26,117 bases of DNA from the NCBI GenBank assembly GCA_964410485.1, contig CAYPHJ010000062.1:1-26117 (forward strand). The letters run 5' to 3'. The DNA is from CAYPHJ01 sp964410485 (GTDB lineage Bacteria > Desulfobacterota > Binatia > UBA9968). The notes under the pieces are model-generated. The model did no database searches. It had not been told where the DNA came from and worked only from the letters and a program-made list of their open reading frames with translations. The position numbers and the translations under genes were made by a program. Below, in pieces: positions 23,160 to 26,117 of the stretch (the stretch's first letter is position 1; every line of letters starts with the position of its first letter).

Positions 23160-23268
23160 AAGACTGGAGTAATGGAGTGTTGGAGTAATGGAGTGATGTA
23201 TCAAAATCCAATAATCCAATACTCCAACTCCATTCCACTGTTCACTGCTCCATTACTCCATCACTCCT
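23160..23268. repeat. GGAGTAAT/ATTACTCC word array
   Basis: GGAGTAATGGAGTGTTGG is followed by another GGAGTAATGGAGTG. After a centre of CCAATAATCCAATACTCC come inverted CTCCATTACTCCATCACTCC words. The right arm contains the last codons and stop of the thiolase-OB gene. Confidence 0.8.
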
Positions 23269-24945
23269 GCCCTTGTTGCGTGTCGCACGCGCAAGGAAAT
23301 GCCGCATCGCCTCCCGCGCTTGCCGCAAGTAGCTTTTGACCTTAAAGAAATAGATTCCATCTCTTTCACGTAGATGAACCTCGCGGCCAATCTTCAGATC
23401 AGCGGCATCTTCTCCTCGCGCCATAATCAACGATCCTTTGCGGTCGCGAATCAATGCCAGCACCAGTGGCGCCAAAAAACCTTCGGCAGTGGTGTGGACA
23501 ATCGTAAAAGTTTCTATTTTGCCGGTCGTCCGAGTAGTTTCTGGTTTCAGGTTTCTGGTTTCTGGTTTTTCCGACCCCGTCCCCGGTCGCCGGTCCTCGG
23601 TCGTCTTTCCTGTTTCCTGTTCCGCGGTCCTCGGTCGCCGGTCCTCGGTCGTCTTATTAGTTTCCAGTTTTCGGTTCTTGGCTTCCGATTGGAGGGCAGT
23701 AGAGACCTGAGAGTCGGAACTCGGAGCGGCATGTGGGGCGTCCATCCCCGGTCTCCGGTCTCCGGTCGTTCTCTGAAGCCACAGACTCTGCACTTGAGCG
23801 TTTAAATCTGCCCGTTCCAAAATGGTGACAAAGTTATTCGTGGCAAGCGCTCCGGTGCTTTGCGCCAGGCCACGTACGGGTTCTCGTTTGAGCTTGACAC
23901 CGGCTTGTCCGCGTAGCAGCCGCACGCACTCGCAGACTTGAGCGACTCCGCTGGCTCCAATGGGGTGGCCACGCGCCTTGAGACCACCGGAGGCATTGAT
24001 CGGTAGGGAGCCATCAATCTGCGTTTGCCCGGCTTCGACTGCATTGCCCCCTTTTCCGGCCGAAAAGAATCCGAGATCTTCGCTAGCAATGATCTCGAAG
24101 GGAGTGAACGCGTCATGCACTTCGGCAAAGTCGACCGTCTCGGGAGTGCAGCCGGCCATCGCGTACGCCCTCCTTCCAGCGGTCCGGGTGGCCGCGAAGG
24201 AAGTCAGAGACTCTCGCTTGCGCAGACTCACCGGCGCCGTGGCTTGACCCACACCTGAGACAATCACGTCGGTCGGCTCTGTTGTCAGTACGACTGCGGC
24301 TGCTCCGTCGCTAATCGGCGCGCAATCATATAGCCGCAAAGGAGTGGCAATGAACCTACTGGAAAAATACTGTTCTCTCGAGATGGCGTTGTGAAACTGA
24401 GCGTAGGAATTTTGAGACCCGTTCAAGTGGTTCTTCACGGCCAGTTCGCATAAGATCCGCTCCAGGCGAGAGTCAGAAAGATGGTAATGGCTGCGATACT
24501 TCTCGGCCACCATGGCGGCCAGCGCCGGGAGGGTTGCGCCGCAACGGCGCTCCTGAATGTCGAGCGCTTCGGCGACGATGCGCGTCGCTGCGGATGTGCT
24601 TACGTGCGTCATTTTCTCCCCGCCTACCACCAAAACGCGGCGGTAGCCGCCGGACGCTACAGCATGCAAGCCGGCGCTGAATGCGGCGGCTCCAGCCGAT
24701 GATGCGGTCTCGACCCGAATCGCGGGAATGCCGCTCATACTGAGGGCTTCGGTAATGCGTGAGGCCAGGTTGCCCTCTCCGGTGAACTCTTCCGGATTCA
24801 TTGCGGCAACGTAGATGGCTTCGACTTCGTCTATCTTCGTAGCCGACAACGCGCGTACTGCCGCCTCATACAAGAGCTCGACAAGTGTCTTGGCGCTCTT
24901 GCCAAATTGCGTCATGCCGGCGCCGCCCACGTAGACGGGAATCAT
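23242..24945 (-). CDS. SCP2-type thiolase fused to a DUF35-like OB domain by a repeat-derived linker
   Basis: A 567-residue protein. Residues about 1-391 are an SCP2-type thiolase: YVGGAGMTQFG, ISDGAAAVVL, EVHDAFTPFE, SGGLKARGHPIGASG. The nucleophile segment reads VETASSAGAAAF, with Ser82 where Cys is expected, while the His of GHPIGASG is kept. Residues about 392-474 are a linker encoded by repeat DNA, with KTTEDRRP occurring twice at a 16-residue spacing. Residues about 475-550 resemble the OB part of DUF35 (KIETFTIVHTTAEGF, LKIGREVHLRERDG) but lack its CxxC zinc ribbon. The ATG at 24945 has GAGGT 6 nt upstream; a TTG at 24972 is less likely. The last residues are also repeat-encoded. It may cleave or form C-C bonds on acyl-CoA, but a Ser nucleophile makes this uncertain. 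Confidence 0.85.
   Translation of the reverse strand: MIPVYVGGAGMTQFGKSAKTLVELLYEAAVRALSATKIDEVEAIYVAAMNPEEFTGEGNLASRITEALSMSGIPAIRVETASSAGAAAFSAGLHAVASGGYRRVLVVGGEKMTHVSTSAATRIVAEALDIQERRCGATLPALAAMVAEKYRSHYHLSDSRLERILCELAVKNHLNGSQNSYAQFHNAISREQYFSSRFIATPLRLYDCAPISDGAAAVVLTTEPTDVIVSGVGQATAPVSLRKRESLTSFAATRTAGRRAYAMAGCTPETVDFAEVHDAFTPFEIIASEDLGFFSAGKGGNAVEAGQTQIDGSLPINASGGLKARGHPIGASGVAQVCECVRLLRGQAGVKLKREPVRGLAQSTGALATNNFVTILERADLNAQVQSLWLQRTTGDRRPGMDAPHAAPSSDSQVSTALQSEAKNRKLETNKTTEDRRPRTAEQETGKTTEDRRPGTGSEKPETRNLKPETTRTTGKIETFTIVHTTAEGFLAPLVLALIRDRKGSLIMARGEDAADLKIGREVHLRERDGIYFFKVKSYLRQAREAMRHFLARATRNKGRSDGVMEQ
23524..23773 (-). repeat. Imperfect repeats inside the thiolase-OB reading frame
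   Basis: GGTCGCCGGTCCTCGGTCG occurs at 23585 and again at 23633, exactly 48 nt apart, so the reading frame is preserved. Related GGTCTCCGGTC words occur near 23750, and GGTTTCTGGTTTC words near 23540-23570. The composition is that of the window's intergenic repeats. Confidence 0.8.
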
Positions 24946-26117
24946 TTCACGACCTCGAATTGCCTCGACCAAAGTAGCGATGACATTCTGACACAGACAA
25001 TTGACAAGTGTAAGTTAGGGTTAGTTAGGAGTAAATCGGAGTGGTCTCGCCACGAAGTGTTTCATGATCTTACGCTCGCCCACAGACGATGAAAATGAAC
25101 GCCCTAGCCCCACATATCAGGACTGTCATCCTGAATCCTTCGGCAAGGTTGCTCAGGATAAACTCCGTGAAGGATCTGCTCCCCGTTGTCATCCTGAGGC
25201 GAAGCCGAAGGATCTGCTTTCCAGGGACGACCGGGGACGGAAGACCGGAGGAAAAGCAGATTCTTCGTCGCAGCGCTCCTCAGAATGACAGCCGGTGTCC
25301 AGGGCACGGAACTATATGGCCCCACCTCACATCCCATTTTCATAGGAGATCGCGACGAGCACAGCGCGGCAGAGCCGCAACCAAATGGGAAAAAGTGTTT
25401 TTCACCACGAAGATACGAAGAGCACGAAAGAAGACAGTATGTTTTTTCGAAACCCGGGCCGTGCCGAGCTTCGCGTCCTTCGTGAGCTTCGCGGTCGATT
25501 GAGACGTCACAATCCTTGCCTCAGAAGATTTGCGCGTCCCGCGAAAATTCTCAAGCATAGTAGTACGAAGTTAAGACAGGAATTTGAAAATCATCTTTCC
25601 GAACTTCGTGACTTTCGTACTACTACTTTGAATTTTCGCGGCTCGCGCAAATTTCACTGGCGGCCTTTGCCCATTATAATAGTTCATTGCTGTCCAAAAT
25701 AAGTACAAGCACCGTTGATGAACATTGATTTATCTATCATGTTTTGAAGTTTTTGGGATTTTAGAATCGAGGTCTTCGTAGAGTTTTGGTTCTGACCGCC
25801 AAGAAAATCCCCCTTAATCCCCCTTTTTCAAAGGGGGAAATTGCGGTACGAGCAAGATTCCCCTCTTTGAAAAAGCATGCCCTGAGCGTGGTCGAAGGGA
25901 GGGGCCAGGGGAGATTTTGGACAAGAGTGCCGTGATCGTGTTTTCGTGCTCGTACTCGTGTCCGGACCATAAGCCATAAGCCTTTTCACCAAAGTTTCTG
26001 GTTTGAAGTTCCTGGTTCCTGGTTGGGGGATTAGAGACTTGAAACTTGGAACTCGCAACTTATGAAAATTGAAGTGGGGATTGCCCGCTCAACGCTTTAC
26101 TCGTAATGTCATTCTGA
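24946..26117. repeat. Long repeat-filled region without genes
   Basis: I see no credible gene in these 1172 nt. In order: a block at about 25050-25100 that repeats about 6010-6060; a TCATCCTGAGGCGAAG-type element (25119-25290) whose ends TGTCATCCTGA and TCAGAATGACA are inverted; AGCGCGGCAGAGCCGCAA at 25363-25380; ACGAAGATACGAAGAGCACG facing CTTCGCGTCCTTCGTGAGC (25405-25495); a large inverted repeat (25528-25652); CCCCCTTTTTCAAAGGGGG at 25819-25837; and GTTCCTGGTTCC/GGAAC words near 26005-26055. Confidence 0.7.
25528..25652. repeat. Imperfect inverted repeat with ~40-nt arms
   Basis: The left arm (25528-25569) runs ATTTGCGCGTCCCGCGAAAA, then TTC, a short variable stretch and TAGTAGTACGAA. The right arm (25614-25652) is its inverse, TTCGTACTACTA...GAATTTTCGCGGCTCGCGC. 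The loop is about 44 nt. It could be a non-autonomous element or a hairpin; no open reading frame is seen. Confidence 0.7.

Noticed and set aside
23160..23268. Possible CRISPR array
   Set aside because: The repeated words are about 8-16 nt, imperfect, inverted in the second half and have no unique spacers of constant length.
23374..23805. 143-codon + strand frame with WFQVSGFWFFRPRPRS-like sequence
   Set aside because: It is the antisense reading of the repeat linker; its apparent repeats come from the DNA repeat, not from a protein family.
25385..25702. 105-codon frame in the right gene-free region
   Set aside because: It is made of ACGAAG/CTTCGTG words and one arm of the large inverted repeat; no RBS or protein family signal.

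Overview
This window looks like a piece of genome from an uncultured bacterium, probably an environmental lineage of the Desulfobacterota/Binatota/Rokubacteria kind. That placement is inference only: no rRNA or marker gene is present. The clues are a moderately high GC content, catabolic genes built from acyl-CoA synthetases and thiolase/DUF35 modules, and intergenic spaces packed with imperfect inverted word repeats. I see no tRNA, rRNA, CRISPR array, transposase or phage gene.

Left part (188-7569, all + strand): an acetyl/acetoacetyl-CoA-synthetase-like ligase; a degenerate cytidylate-kinase-like protein with a BON domain; cystathionine beta-synthase with two CBS domains and a cystathionine gamma-lyase-type enzyme, which together form a reverse transsulfuration pair; and a bacterial indoleamine 2,3-dioxygenase homologue. 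Middle (8018-10601): a 3-hydroxyacyl-CoA dehydrogenase and a classical thiolase, divergently transcribed, with copies of a ~150-nt direct repeat on both sides of each gene.

Right part (11116-24945, all - strand, so read from right to left): an SCP2-type thiolase fused to an OB domain; a crotonase; 4-hydroxyphenylpyruvate dioxygenase, homogentisate dioxygenase and fumarylacetoacetase (tyrosine to fumarate and acetoacetate); a phenylalanine-ammonia-lyase-like MIO enzyme directly followed by an acyl-CoA ligase; then two thiolase-like proteins that lack the catalytic Cys and His, followed by two DUF35 zinc-ribbon/OB proteins. A good promoter candidate lies upstream of the dioxygenase genes (22072-22099).

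Taken together this is an aromatic amino acid degradation island. Tyrosine goes through homogentisate. Tryptophan could enter through the IDO homologue. Phenylalanine could go through cinnamate and cinnamoyl-CoA, followed by beta-oxidation-like or retro-aldol shortening to a benzoyl-CoA or benzaldehyde level product. The last route is inference and is the most novel part: the candidate C-C cleaving machinery is the two degenerate thiolases plus two DUF35 partners.

A second theme is genome architecture. Repeat words of many different sequences are arranged head-to-head as long hairpins in nearly every gap. They reach into coding sequence: the C-termini of at least four genes, and an internal linker of one fusion protein, are encoded by repeat DNA.
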